Positions 44,665 through 53,762 of a stretch of 64,000 nucleotides of DNA are shown in pieces. The stretch lies in NCBI GenBank assembly GCA_963623365.1, contig CAVFJY010000001.1:1-64000 (forward strand), in the 5' to 3' direction. Each line of letters starts with the position of its first letter. Position 1 is the first letter of the stretch. The position numbers were made by a program, and so were the translations under genes. Source of the DNA: UBA2834 sp963623365. GTDB lineage: Bacteria > Patescibacteriota > Saccharimonadia > Saccharimonadales > Saccharimonadaceae. The notes beneath the pieces were generated by a model. It was not told the DNA's origin. It saw only the letters and a program-made list of their open reading frames with translations, and searched no databases.

Positions 44665-44983
44665 ATCTTCAATTACTTGCCGTCAATTAAATTTCCTATT
44701 GTTGTCTAATTCAAATTGTTAATAGATAAATCTGAGGCGAAGAAAACAATGTATTTTATTTCCTCGCAATTTATCACACTATTTTTCAGAGGTTCGAAGT
44801 GAACTTGAACAAAAACTGTACTTATCTTAGCGCAAATTTTCGGGCAATGCAAGGGTTTTTTCGAAGATTTTCGACTTTTTTGGACTTTTTGGGCCTTTTC
44901 GGGGGTAAAAAGGGCTAAAAAGGGACCAAAAGCCGCAAAAAAGCCGGCATTTTGCCGGCTGTGCGATATTGCTAGTTCTATGA
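44665..44983 (-). promoter_or_regulatory. rRNA promoter region with phased A-tracts
   Basis: On the minus strand: -35 TTGCAT (44847-44852), 17-base spacer, -10 TAAGAT (44824-44829), giving a leader of about 175 nt before mature 23S. Upstream of the -35 are A-tracts (T-runs on the plus strand at 44856-44861, 44868-44871, 44876-44881, 44886-44890, 44896-44899) with centres 9-11 bases apart, as expected for intrinsic curvature or an UP-like element. Then come pepN terminator sequences. No ORF is credible in this 320-base stretch. Confidence 0.8.
44936..44960 (-). terminator. Intrinsic terminator of pepN
   Basis: Minus strand: AGCCGGC-AAAAT-GCCGGCT (44942-44960) followed by a T-run (44936-44942). 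It lies 24 bases beyond the stop and insulates the rRNA promoter from read-through. Confidence 0.88.
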
Positions 44984-47371
44984 CTAATTGCTTGCATGTT
45001 GGCTGAGATAGGCAAAAATGGCAGCTTGATCGCTCGCAATGAGCTGGAGTCGAGCATCAATTTCAGCAAATGCAACATGAATATCGCGCGAGAGAATGCT
45101 TTCGTCTTGGTATTTCGCGAAAAATTGCTTGAAGCGCTCAGCTTCGGTAGGACGCCGAATTAGGTTGGCGGTATAGCGCGGATAATCTGGAATGGTTTTA
45201 TCACCCTCTTCGCGCCGCAGCCAATCCCAATTTACAAACATCCAATCAAGCGCAGCGTCTTTAATAATATAATTGCGCACCAATCGGATATAGAACAGGA
45301 GGCGGTCCTGCGGACGAATCGTGCCATCCATGAGTTTATCAAGATAGCCAGCGGCAGTCGCCGACTCGCGCGTATTGGTCAGCGCGTCGGTCAGGTCACG
45401 CTTGAGCGCAGCGTCGGGTGTCTTGGTGTAAAGCTCGAAATATGGCGCAGACAGTTCATTATGCTGTTTAACCAAGGTCGAACCAACCACCCAACGCAAA
45501 TTAGCGTCCACTTCCGCAATCGGCTGACCATAATAGATATGGTCAATCTCAGCGAGATAGTCCGCGTCATTCGCATAAAGCATCATGCCCATAATCGTAG
45601 CGCGCAGTTGCGTATCGTCATAAGTATCACTTGCCTGCGCGACAACGCCAAGATGGCGATAGCTGGGCAATGCCAATTCGCGCACAAATGCCTGAAATGC
45701 GTGCTTAGCTTCAGTTTTAGGGTCAAAGAAGGCTTTCAAGTCGGCAATAATGGCGGCAACTAATTCCCAAATAACTGAGTCGGTCTCGTCTGCGAAGCTC
45801 TGCACGAGCGGCAAAAGCGAGGCGGAAGCAACATAGTCGGTCTTAGCAAGCAGGCGCCGGTCAATCAGCAAGCGTAATTTCTGCTCTTTGGTCATCGTCT
45901 TGACCTGCTGAAGTTTTTCGGCAAATTCAATATCAGAATAATTAATAATATAATGCCCGGACAGATCATCGCGCAGCTCATGCAGAGGATATTTTGTATC
46001 GTCAGTTTCGCCAGTTAGAAGGAAGCGTGTTTGTGCGCCAGCCGAGATTACCGGAAAACCAGACTGCGTTAGCCATGGAGTCATAAAGGCTTTGACATCG
46101 AAATCGGCATGCGGCGTGAGTGCATCCCAAAGGTCATCAGCGACGGTATTCTGATATTGATGCTGTTTGAAATAAGCTTGCAGGCCAGCAAAGAAATTAG
46201 CTTCACCCATTGTGCGCATGAGCATCAACAAGAGATGTGAGCCTTTGCCATAAACAATCGCGCCATCAAAAAGATTAGCAATTTCCTCAACGCTATTGAC
46301 GGCAACTTTGACGGGCTGCACACCTGGCAGGCTATCGCGTGAAAGCGAGCCAACTACGGCAGACAAATAAAAATCCTCCCAAGCACGCAGTTCGGGGCGA
46401 ATTTTATCGGTCGCATAGACTTCCATCATATTAGCAAAAGACTCATTCAGCCAAAGGTCGTCCCACCACGCCATCGTAACGAGGTCGCCAAACCACATGT
46501 GCGATAATTCATGCGCAATCACAATGGCAACATATTGTTTCGTATCGAGTGAGGACTTTTCATTAGCGAGCAATGCAACTTCGCGAAAAGTGACCAGCCC
46601 CCAGTTCTCCATTGCGCCCGCTTCAAAATCTGGCAGCGCGAGCAGATCCATCTTTGGCAGCGGAAAAAGCGTAGCAAAACAATCATCATAATAATCTAGA
46701 ACATCCGCGGCAAATTGCGCGGCGTATTCAAGGTCGCCAGAAGATTGATGTAAGCCGGCATAAACCGTAATATCAACACCGTGTTGGCTTTTGGCGCGGG
46801 TGGTATTAAATTTACCAGCGGCAAAGGCGACGAGATAAGTCGACATGCGCGGCGTTTCGGCGAATTCAACTGTCTTTATTCCTGTCTGAGTGGTCGTAGA
46901 GATAGCGGGCATGTTTGAAAGCAAAACGTCATCAACGTTAGCTGAGCTAAGTTTCAGTGAAAAAGTAGCTTTCGCGAGCGGCTCATCAATGCAAGGAAAA
47001 CATTGGCGAGCATAATGTGATTCAAATTGCGTTGCGACAATTTTTTCAGTCTGACCTTGGTAGTCATACGTTGAGAGATAAGCCCCCTCCATATCGGCAG
47101 CAATTTGCGAGACGAAAGTTAATTCGAGTTGATGTTCTCCTAACGATATATCTTCGAGACAAAGCACACCATCGCTATGCGTAAAACGCTTAAATTCCGC
47201 GCCGTCAAGCCGAACCGAGCTAATCTCCATCCGTACGGCATGAAATTTAATAGTTTCAGCTTTAGCATTGCCGGTAATACGCGCCTGGCCCGTAATCTGC
47301 GTTTTGGTGGCATTAATTTGCAGATCGAGGTCGTAGTGCGCTGGCGCAAAATAATCAAAAAATCTCTCCAT
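44984..47371 (-). CDS. pepN: M1-family aminopeptidase (PepN)
   Basis: Zinc aminopeptidase that releases N-terminal residues from peptides; 795 residues, cytosolic. The exopeptidase motif is GAMENWGLVTF, the zinc site HELSHMWFGDLVTMAWWDDLWLNESFA (H-E-x-x-H plus downstream E), split here for length. The N-terminal beta domain and C-terminal helical domain (ERAP1-C-like) are complete. An organism with few biosynthetic genes would rely on imported peptides, which fits. Box TACACT (47378-47383) lies six bases before the ATG, so it is probably leaderless. Confidence 0.95.
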   Translation of the reverse strand: MERFFDYFAPAHYDLDLQINATKTQITGQARITGNAKAETIKFHAVRMEISSVRLDGAEFKRFTHSDGVLCLEDISLGEHQLELTFVSQIAADMEGAYLSTYDYQGQTEKIVATQFESHYARQCFPCIDEPLAKATFSLKLSSANVDDVLLSNMPAISTTTQTGIKTVEFAETPRMSTYLVAFAAGKFNTTRAKSQHGVDITVYAGLHQSSGDLEYAAQFAADVLDYYDDCFATLFPLPKMDLLALPDFEAGAMENWGLVTFREVALLANEKSSLDTKQYVAIVIAHELSHMWFGDLVTMAWWDDLWLNESFANMMEVYATDKIRPELRAWEDFYLSAVVGSLSRDSLPGVQPVKVAVNSVEEIANLFDGAIVYGKGSHLLLMLMRTMGEANFFAGLQAYFKQHQYQNTVADDLWDALTPHADFDVKAFMTPWLTQSGFPVISAGAQTRFLLTGETDDTKYPLHELRDDLSGHYIINYSDIEFAEKLQQVKTMTKEQKLRLLIDRRLLAKTDYVASASLLPLVQSFADETDSVIWELVAAIIADLKAFFDPKTEAKHAFQAFVRELALPSYRHLGVVAQASDTYDDTQLRATIMGMMLYANDADYLAEIDHIYYGQPIAEVDANLRWVVGSTLVKQHNELSAPYFELYTKTPDAALKRDLTDALTNTRESATAAGYLDKLMDGTIRPQDRLLFYIRLVRNYIIKDAALDWMFVNWDWLRREEGDKTIPDYPRYTANLIRRPTEAERFKQFFAKYQDESILSRDIHVAFAEIDARLQLIASDQAAIFAYLSQHASN

Positions 47372-47384
47372 ATTATTAGTGTAA

Positions 47385-47408
47385 CAAAAAGAGCCCGCAG
47401 CGGGGCTC
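47385..47408 (-). terminator. Intrinsic terminator of ackA
   Basis: Minus strand: GAGCCC-CGCTGC-GGGCTC (47391-47408) followed by a T-run (47385-47390). It overlaps the edge of the pepN -10 region, so the two genes are adjacent but separately transcribed. Confidence 0.85.
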
Positions 47409-47423
47409 TTCTGGAAATGAATT

Positions 47424-48614
47424 TTATTCTGCGCTTAAGAATTTTTGCGCGCGATAAATCATTTGGGCAGTTTCGTCCGTAAAGACAATGTAGATTGGTT
47501 TGGAATCTGGCGTTGAAATTAGGGCGTGACGACCAGTGAATTCTGGATTAACATTCTTACTTTCATCGAGCTGGAAGCCAAGATAGCCCATTTTCTGCGT
47601 GACAAAACGACGGATTTCATCGGAACGTTCACCGATCGTACCAGCAAAGACAAGCGCATCCACGCCGCCAAGCGTGGCTGCCATCTGGCCAACATAGCTC
47701 TGGATACGATAAACAAAGATGGAATGTGCGAGCGAGGCACGCAGGTCACCTTCATCGCGCGCTTGAATCACTTCACGCATATCATCCGACAAGCCGGACA
47801 AGCCGAGCAAGCCACATTTTTTGTTAAGATAAAGCAAAAATTCTTCGTCGGAAGTAATCTTTAGTGCTTTTTTGAGACTGAGCGCGGCAGCGGCATCAAT
47901 CGTGCCGACGCGAGTCGACATCGCCAGACCTTCGAGTGGGGTATAACCCATCGAATTATCCATCGCCAGCCCATTCAAAATCGCCGAGACACTCGAACCG
48001 GAACCAAGATGCATCGCAACTAATTTCTCCGGTAGAATGCCCTGCTCTTTCATATAACGCGAAATGAAAGCATAGCTTAAGCCGTGGTAGCCATAGCGCT
48101 TAATCTGATACTGGTCGGCAATTTCGGTATCAAAACTGTAATATTTATAAGTATCAGGTTTTTCCCAATGAAAAGCGGAATCGGAAACGGAAATAATTTT
48201 CACATCTTTGAAATGCTCGCGAATGCCCCGAATCTCGTTGGCAGTAGTGGGAACATGTACAGGGTTACGCTTCTCTGCCTCTTTAAGCTGACGCATATAT
48301 TCCGCATCAACAACATGATCCTTAGTGAAATAGTCGCCCGGCGCAACAATACGCACAACAACGGCAGCCAATTTGTGCTGGTCGGTAATATATTGTTCAT
48401 CACTCAGAATTTGCGGCAGAATCGTAATCGCACTGTTAAGATCTTTGATAGCAGGCTTGATTTTCTTTTTACCATCATCGGTATCTTTAATCGTACAGAC
48501 AACGCTCTTGCCTTCATATTCAAAATGGAATTGCGCCATCAACTCATCGCCATCATAAAGGGCGTATTTGCGGCTAGCGCTACCTGGATTCGTAATAAGA
48601 ATTAATTTACTCAT
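47424..48614 (-). CDS. ackA: Acetate kinase (divergent)
   Basis: Converts acetyl-phosphate and ADP to acetate and ATP; 396 residues. ASKHA/acetokinase blocks: NPGSASRKYALYD (usually NxGSSSxK), DSAFH, KRYGYHGLSY, HLGSGSSVSA (usually HLGNGAS), MGYTPLEGLAMSTR, GLLGLSGLSDDMR, FAGTIGERS. The segment RIVAPGDYF replaces the usual HRVVHGGE, so some substrate-pocket residues differ; propionate or butyrate kinase activity cannot be excluded. Start 48614 (MSKLILI) is favoured over 48644 because TACAAT (48621-48626) is six bases upstream. It lies just after the phosphoketolase genes. Confidence 0.9.
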   Translation of the reverse strand: MSKLILITNPGSASRKYALYDGDELMAQFHFEYEGKSVVCTIKDTDDGKKKIKPAIKDLNSAITILPQILSDEQYITDQHKLAAVVVRIVAPGDYFTKDHVVDAEYMRQLKEAEKRNPVHVPTTANEIRGIREHFKDVKIISVSDSAFHWEKPDTYKYYSFDTEIADQYQIKRYGYHGLSYAFISRYMKEQGILPEKLVAMHLGSGSSVSAILNGLAMDNSMGYTPLEGLAMSTRVGTIDAAAALSLKKALKITSDEEFLLYLNKKCGLLGLSGLSDDMREVIQARDEGDLRASLAHSIFVYRIQSYVGQMAATLGGVDALVFAGTIGERSDEIRRFVTQKMGYLGFQLDESKNVNPEFTGRHALISTPDSKPIYIVFTDETAQMIYRAQKFLSAE

Positions 48615-48648
48615 AGCTGTATTGTAGCATACAGATAGATACAAGGGG

Positions 48649-49818
48649 CTATTTGTCTAGGCCGTACATGCTGGCATAATGGGCATTGGCGATAATCAAA
48701 TCTTGGTACTTATGGCCAAAATCATAGTGGCCAGTACGCTCAAGGATATTAAGCGCAAGGTCATAGCGCGAGCAGCGATTACGCGCAAGCTCATCGAGCG
48801 GTGAGGTAGTCGAGCCTTGATCTTCATAGCCATGAATGTCGACGCGTTGTAAATTGGCATAATGACTAAAAATCGCGCGAATCGTTTCTTGATAGCCATG
48901 GAAATTAACAATAATCGGGCGGTCAACCGTATAATAATCGTCAAAATCGGAAGGCTTGAGCTTATTTTCGGTAGTGCCAATTGCGCCATAAGAGAGCGCG
49001 GCAATCCCCACAAAGCGTACCCGTAAATCCGGCGCATCGGCTTTTGCGAGCTTAATTGCGGCAAGCGCCTCGGCGGTCGGAATGTCGCCCGCAGCCGTAA
49101 CGATGATGTCCGGATTCTCGTCGGAAGCAAAGCCAAAAACAGACGCGCCGCCATGCGTCAACTGAAAACGGGCATGATTGATATCAATCCAGCGCGGCTG
49201 CTCAATTTTATTAAATGTTGTAAGATTTACAACATCTTTAGTCTGAGTCATGAATTCCCAAGCCGCGGCCGCTGCCACATCGTCGACCGGAAAAAGACAG
49301 TTAGCAAGATTAGACGGTTTAGAGAGCAAACTGGTAATTAAGGCGGGGTTCTGATGCGTATAGCCATTATGGTCCTGCCGCTGCCAGCAAGAGGTCGAAA
49401 GAATATTGAGAGCGTGCACGCGCTTGCGCCAATCAAGTTCTTTGCTTTGCTTGAGAAATTTTAGATGCTGATCGAGCTGCGATGAAATGATTGGCAGAAA
49501 AGATTCATAAGAAGTCATACAGCCCCGCCCGCCACTCAAAATATGCCCGGCTAACACCGCAAATAGTGTATTTTCAGACAGCATTTCAATCACGCGGCCA
49601 TCGCTGGCAAGATGTTGGTCCCAAGGCTCAATCGTACGCAACCAAGCGCGGTCGGCAGCATCATAAACAGCTGCGAGACGGTTTGAAGTCGTCTCGTCGG
49701 GCGAGAAGAAATAAAAATCAGGATGTGTGCGCAATTCATCGCGCAGACATTCGCCAAAGCGCTGCGCAATCGAAGTCTTTTCAGTACCGGGATATTCAAC
49801 TGCGTTTGGTAAATTCAT
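48649..49818 (-). CDS. xfp: Phosphoketolase, C-terminal half as a separate gene
   Basis: 389 residues matching the middle and C-terminal domains of D-xylulose-5-P/fructose-6-P phosphoketolase: RVIEMLSENTLFAVLAGHIL, WRQ-DHNGYTHQNP (here CWQRQDHNGYTHQNP), TAAGDIPTAEALAAI, IVNFHGYQETI, and GYEDQGSTTSPLDELARNR. The N-terminal half is the preceding gene, overlapping by 23 bases in another frame. This ATG has AAGGAG eight bases upstream, so it has its own ribosome binding site and the split is not simply a sequencing frameshift. Together the halves total 704 residues against about 800 in one-chain enzymes. Confidence 0.9.
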   Translation of the reverse strand: MNLPNAVEYPGTEKTSIAQRFGECLRDELRTHPDFYFFSPDETTSNRLAAVYDAADRAWLRTIEPWDQHLASDGRVIEMLSENTLFAVLAGHILSGGRGCMTSYESFLPIISSQLDQHLKFLKQSKELDWRKRVHALNILSTSCWQRQDHNGYTHQNPALITSLLSKPSNLANCLFPVDDVAAAAAWEFMTQTKDVVNLTTFNKIEQPRWIDINHARFQLTHGGASVFGFASDENPDIIVTAAGDIPTAEALAAIKLAKADAPDLRVRFVGIAALSYGAIGTTENKLKPSDFDDYYTVDRPIIVNFHGYQETIRAIFSHYANLQRVDIHGYEDQGSTTSPLDELARNRCSRYDLALNILERTGHYDFGHKYQDLIIANAHYASMYGLDK

Positions 49819-50743
49819 CGTATAGCTCCTTAAAGTTGTAAGATTTTAGCCAGTCTTCTAGTAAGCGTAGCTGTTCTTCGTCGGATTTCGCCAGCGGCAG
49901 GGGAACTTGATGGGCGGCGCAGTTCCCCTCAATCTTCAAGCCATCCAATTCTTTTGGCCCACCATAGCCTTTAGGCGTTTCCATGATAATGAAAGTATTG
50001 CGTGTAATGTTGGCGAGTGTGAGCTGAAAATCATCGGTACGCGTGCCATCAATAATAATCGGGTCAAAACCAAAGCCACGAAAGAGTTGCAAAAGTTCAC
50101 GCTGACTACTGCGACCATAAATTGTTGGCGCGGAAATTTTGTAGCCATTCAGATGCAAAATCGGAATTACCCAACCATTATGATCGGAATTAAGTAACTT
50201 GTTTAAATTGAGGCTCGCCAATGCAGTGGCAGTTTCGAGCTCACCATCACCAATCAAAACCGCAACCGTGCGCTCTGGTCGACCAAGCGCCATACCGTAA
50301 GCAGTAGCGAGTGAATAACCTAATTCACCGCCTTCGGCAATAACTTTTGGAGTTGCCGGACTGGCATGCGACGGAAAGCCGTAAGGCCATGAGAAGTTCT
50401 TACAAATATACTCGATACCGTGCAGATTTGGCGTAGCTTCAGGATAATATGGCGCAAGTTCACCGTCATAGAAAAGATTCGCCTGCAAGGCCGGAAAGCC
50501 ATGACCGGGACCAAGAATAAAATCCGCAACCGGAAAACGCGCTTTGATATTTGCATAGGCAATATTAATCCCTGGGCAAGAACCCCAATGCCCGAGCAGA
50601 CGCGGTTTAATGTCGGAAAAGCTCAAAGGGCGCGTCAGCAAAAAATTATCTTTAAGAAAAATCTGCGCGACAGATAAGTAGTCGCAGAAATCGATTCGGT
50701 CTTGAATTTTTTCGGTACTAACGCCCAACCCATGCATGTGCAT
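49796..50743 (-). CDS. xfp: Phosphoketolase, N-terminal (TPP pyrophosphate-binding) half as a separate gene
   Basis: 315 residues matching the N-terminal phosphoketolase domain: LLGHWGSCPGINIAYA, GPGHGFPALQA, FPSHASPATP, EGGELGYSLATAYG, the TPP motif GDGELETATA, LHLNGYKISAPT, and TPKGYGGPKELDG. It cleaves xylulose-5-P or fructose-6-P to acetyl-phosphate when joined with the other half. Box TAAAAT (50750-50755), within TTATGCTAAAAT, is six bases before the ATG: leaderless. It is shorter than usual, with deletions between LANITRNT and TPKG. Acetyl-phosphate goes to AckA (same cluster) or Pta (62015). Confidence 0.9.
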   Translation of the reverse strand: MHMHGLGVSTEKIQDRIDFCDYLSVAQIFLKDNFLLTRPLSFSDIKPRLLGHWGSCPGINIAYANIKARFPVADFILGPGHGFPALQANLFYDGELAPYYPEATPNLHGIEYICKNFSWPYGFPSHASPATPKVIAEGGELGYSLATAYGMALGRPERTVAVLIGDGELETATALASLNLNKLLNSDHNGWVIPILHLNGYKISAPTIYGRSSQRELLQLFRGFGFDPIIIDGTRTDDFQLTLANITRNTFIIMETPKGYGGPKELDGLKIEGNCAAHQVPLPLAKSDEEQLRLLEDWLKSYNFKELYDEFTKRS

Positions 50744-50796
50744 GCATTTATTTTAGCATAAGCACGACAGTTTGGGCGGGAGAAATTCGTGAAAGC

Positions 50797-51795
50797 TTAA
50801 TAGCTAACCGGCGCTGCGTCAGGCAAGTTAGCCAACGCATCCATGGTTGCGGAAATTAAATCTTGCACCGCTTCTTCATAAGAAGTGTCATAGGTACGAA
50901 AACCGGCCGCATAAGGATGGCCGCCGCCACCAAAGTAGCCCGCAACCTGTTCGGCGATCGGCTGCGCAGCGCGAATTTTACCAGTGAGCTTACCATCGGG
51001 ATAAGTCTTAATTGCAACCGCAATTTCAACGCCTTCAACCAGGCGCAGTTCTTCAAGAATCAGCACATTAGGATTGTATTCATCGGAAAATTCTTGAATA
51101 TCGTCAAAGGGGATATGCACGGTGGCTAATCTACCATCAAGATGATACTCAATGCGCTTGATTAAGTCAGCTTTATAGTCAAGAATGCGCGGTGATTTCT
51201 TCGAAAATTCCCGACGACGATTTTCCATGTCGGCAATATTGGCGCCACAATCAATTAATTCAGCAACGGCGCGGAAATCATCCGAAACAGTCGATTGAGC
51301 AGTGAGGCCAAGCGTATCGGATTCAATGCCATAGATAAGATTCTCGGCACAAAGCGCGTCGATGGCAATCTTTTGATCTTTGAAAATCCGATAAAGCAAA
51401 GCACAACAACTCGAGCGCGACTCAATAATACCATCGTAAGAAAAGTCGAGGTCGGCAGCCGTCTCATGATGGTCGATCACGAATACCGGCGCAGAATAAA
51501 GACAATTGCGGATGGCGCCATCATTTAATAATTTCGAAAGCAAGACCGAGCTAGCAGTATCGACAATAATATAACCGTCGGCGCGGTAAGGAAATTCATT
51601 TTCGACACGGCTCCAGCCCTCAAAATAGCGCATATATTTAGGAATATCGACGGGACAATAGAGTGAAATGTCTTTATCGGCGAGCGCAGCTTCGAGCGCA
51701 AGCGCGGCACCGAGCGAATCGCCATCGGGGTTCTCAGCCTGAATAATACAAAGACTGTGTTTATCTTGCAAAAAATCGCTAAGCTTATCGTACAT
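50797..51795 (-). CDS. DHH/DHHA1 phosphoesterase (NrnA-like oligoribonuclease)
   Basis: 332 residues. DHH domain motifs: NPDGDSLGAALAL, VDTASSVLL, VIDHHETAADLDFS, GIESDTLGLTA. DHHA1 domain with GGGGHPYAAGFR. This matches NrnA-type nanoRNases that degrade 2-5 nt RNAs and may hydrolyse pAp or cyclic dinucleotide products. Box TAAAAT (51803-51808) is seven bases before the ATG. It ends 53 bases before the phosphoketolase start. Confidence 0.9.
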   Translation of the reverse strand: MYDKLSDFLQDKHSLCIIQAENPDGDSLGAALALEAALADKDISLYCPVDIPKYMRYFEGWSRVENEFPYRADGYIIVDTASSVLLSKLLNDGAIRNCLYSAPVFVIDHHETAADLDFSYDGIIESRSSCCALLYRIFKDQKIAIDALCAENLIYGIESDTLGLTAQSTVSDDFRAVAELIDCGANIADMENRRREFSKKSPRILDYKADLIKRIEYHLDGRLATVHIPFDDIQEFSDEYNPNVLILEELRLVEGVEIAVAIKTYPDGKLTGKIRAAQPIAEQVAGYFGGGGHPYAAGFRTYDTSYEEAVQDLISATMDALANLPDAAPVSY

Positions 51796-51827
51796 AGCTT
51801 TTATTTTACCACGTGATAAGATTCTGT

Positions 51828-51833
51828 TATAAT
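51828..51833 (+). promoter_or_regulatory. -10 box of tRNA-Trp
   Basis: TATAAT preceded by TTCTGT; the tRNA starts 11 bases later. No clear -35. Confidence 0.6.
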
Positions 51834-51844
51834 AAACAAGCCGT

Positions 51845-51920
51845 AGGGGCGTAGCTCAGTTGGTAGAGCACTGGTCTCCAAAACCAGGTGTCGCGAGTTC
51901 AAGTCTTGCCGCCCCTGCCA
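51845..51920 (+). tRNA. trpT: tRNA-Trp (anticodon CCA)
   Basis: Acceptor arms AGGGGCG/CGCCCCT, D-arm GCTCAGTTGGTAGAGC, anticodon stem CTGGT/ACCAG with loop CTCCAAA (CCA reads UGG), T-arm with GTTCAAGTC, and an encoded 3' CCA. 76 nt. CCA reads only UGG, consistent with UGA as stop. A weak terminator-like element (GCCAT/ATGGC, then TTGTTTT) follows at 51917-51937. Confidence 0.97.
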
Positions 51921-52003
51921 TTTTTTATGGCTTGTTTTCGAACTGCTTATGCTAAAATATAATTAATAATTCGATAATTTTTTGATAAAAAGGGTGAGCA
52001 AAC

Positions 52004-52423
52004 ATGAATAATCAGTTTAGTCCAATGAGTGAAGACAATACGCCGACGCCGCACCAGCGTTTTTTTGGCCAGGCGGGTGACAATAATAATTTGCCACCTG
52101 AAGGAGCGGCACCAGTAGTGGACGACTACACAGCAAATCCAATGCCCGAAGAGGTAGCGACGCCAGATACCGCCACAGCTGCTCCGGTTGAAGCGAAAAA
52201 ACATGACGCCTATTACAATGAGACAAAAGACCATTTGCTACATGTGCGCAAACAGCGCAATGCGATTATCTTACAAATGGACAAGCTAGAAGATGAACGT
52301 ATCGAAAAGGGTTCGGACGAATATGATGCGATCGCCAATGAGCTGAGCAAACTACATAATGACTTGTGGCGCAAAAATAATCTGATTGATGCACTAGTAA
52401 AAGTTTTGATTTCTTTAGGTTAG
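52004..52423 (+). CDS. Hypothetical 139-residue protein
   Basis: A Pro/Ala/Glu-rich disordered N-terminal half (residues 1-70) and a helical C-terminal half (about 75-139) with a coiled-coil look (LLHVRKQRNAIILQMDKLEDER). No membrane segment, no known family. Promoter motif TTATGCTAAAAT ends at 51959, followed by a leader and GGGTGAG before the ATG. Possibly a small scaffold or DNA/RNA-associated protein, but nothing shows this directly. Confidence 0.65.
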   Translation: MNNQFSPMSEDNTPTPHQRFFGQAGDNNNLPPEGAAPVVDDYTANPMPEEVATPDTATAAPVEAKKHDAYYNETKDHLLHVRKQRNAIILQMDKLEDERIEKGSDEYDAIANELSKLHNDLWRKNNLIDALVKVLISLG

Positions 52424-52450
52424 ATTATTAAAAGAGCCGAGAGTACCAAG

Positions 52451-52473
52451 AAAAAACTCGCCAAATGGCGAGT
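52451..52473 (-). terminator. Intrinsic terminator of the 52482 gene
   Basis: Minus strand: ACTCGCC-ATTT-GGCGAGT (52456-52473) followed by TTTTTT. Confidence 0.88.
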
Positions 52474-52481
52474 GGTCGGTT

Positions 52482-52745
52482 CTAGTCGCTAAAGGTTCTG
52501 CGGATACGGATCCAAATGCCGTAGAGGTCAGTAAAGTCTTGGAGCGTGAGGCAGTGCGAGTAATAACCCGCGAAGATTTCGGCGATTCTCTGATCGATAG
52601 TGGCAGGGTCGCCGTATTTTAAATAGGGCGCGATTGCTTTGTCGACAGAGACAGCCGCTAATTCCTCCTCTGAGAGTGGCAGTCCATAGGTAGCCATATC
52701 GTGGCGAACGGTTGCACGCGTTTCGTCGCTAGCAAACAGAGACAT
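52482..52745 (-). CDS. Orphan single-gene cassette protein, 87 residues
   Basis: Small soluble helical protein (MSLFASDETRATVRHDMATY at the start) with no known family. AAGGGGG lies seven bases before the ATG at 52745; the ATG six bases further up is too close to that site. Promoter on the minus strand TTGACT 52829-52834, 17-base spacer, TATAAT 52806-52811, preceded by TGTGC. A terminator follows at once. Same modular organisation as the orphans at 30312, 32509 and 34497. Confidence 0.65.
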   Translation of the reverse strand: MSLFASDETRATVRHDMATYGLPLSEEELAAVSVDKAIAPYLKYGDPATIDQRIAEIFAGYYSHCLTLQDFTDLYGIWIRIRRTFSD

Positions 52746-52805
52746 TACCATTCCCCCTTGCGATTAGTCGGTCCGAAAAAGTGCTAAGACAGAGCTTACT
52801 CTTTT

Positions 52806-52834
52806 ATTATAGCACAGATTGCGAGAAAAGTCAA
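52806..52834 (-). promoter_or_regulatory. Promoter of the 52482 orphan
   Basis: Minus strand: TTGACT (52829-52834), 17-base spacer ending in CTGTGC, TATAAT (52806-52811). Confidence 0.82.
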
Positions 52835-53688
52835 TAGGGGTGCTGATTGCGGCGACGTTGACGAACAAATTTAGCGAGACGCAGGCGAACAGCGAGAATG
52901 ATGATAATGCTAGCGAGCAAAATCGCGACTAAACCTAAAGGCACGAGCGTGGTTAGATAACTGGTATCCAGCAAGGCACTATCCTGTTGCGTGCTAGCAA
53001 GCGCCGCGAGCTGGCTATGGAGAAAGTCAATCATGCTACTAGCTAGCAGCGTCTGACCAGCGGCATTGGGATGAAAATTATCATTGGAAAAATAGTCGCC
53101 ACCAGCAAGCGTTTGCTCGGCGGCAGAAAGATAAACAGCGCCCGCGGCGGTAGCCAAATCTTGGTAAGCAGTCGCAACGGCTTGGAGCGCGGACTGGATA
53201 TTAGTATCGTTGGCGTGCCAGCCATTCATGGCGATAGCGATATTGGCCGAAGGATAGAGTTCATGTACCCGCTCAATAAATTGCGTGCCGCGACGAACAA
53301 TCTCATCGTGACTATAATATTGGTCATTATAACCACCACCGACAATAATCCAGCCAAACGTGCCCGCAGTCGCGTCGGAATAATGCTCCTCGAGCAAAGT
53401 TTGAAAATCGACGCCGTCGGATTGATTAATGAAGCCTGTACCGCCATGACAGGCCATAATACTCTGCGTTATGCCAAGCGCGTCGATGGTCTGCTGGACC
53501 CAGCTTTGCGCGGAGATTTCTTGCTGAGTATTGTCGAGATTTGCGCCCATGCAATAGGAATCGCCAATAAACATGATGGCGCCGAGTGCGTCAATGGTCG
53601 TTTCGGCCGGCGTGGCCGTTGCAGAACAATTAACAGACGGCAAGCATAGCGCGGCGACTAAGAGTAATGCTGACAGGATTTGCTTCAT
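52831..53688 (-). CDS. Secreted, membrane-anchored SGNH/GDSL hydrolase
   Basis: 285 residues: signal peptide (1-22), SGNH hydrolase domain with block I IGDSYCMGAN (Ser nucleophile), block III GGGYNDQYY, and block V DNFHPNAAGQ (Asp-x-x-His), then a C-terminal helix (about 248-270) and a basic tail. It probably deacylates a surface glycan or lipid. Ser, Gly, Asn and His are all present. Box TATAAT (53696-53701) lies seven bases before the ATG. Divergent from the ABC exporter genes. Confidence 0.85.
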   Translation of the reverse strand: MKQILSALLLVAALCLPSVNCSATATPAETTIDALGAIMFIGDSYCMGANLDNTQQEISAQSWVQQTIDALGITQSIMACHGGTGFINQSDGVDFQTLLEEHYSDATAGTFGWIIVGGGYNDQYYSHDEIVRRGTQFIERVHELYPSANIAIAMNGWHANDTNIQSALQAVATAYQDLATAAGAVYLSAAEQTLAGGDYFSNDNFHPNAAGQTLLASSMIDFLHSQLAALASTQQDSALLDTSYLTTLVPLGLVAILLASIIIILAVRLRLAKFVRQRRRNQHPY

Positions 53689-53762
53689 GCGCCATATTAT
53701 ATACCTTGTAAATTTTTGATTGCTAGAAAAAATATTTCTTTCTTGCTATACTGATATTTCAT

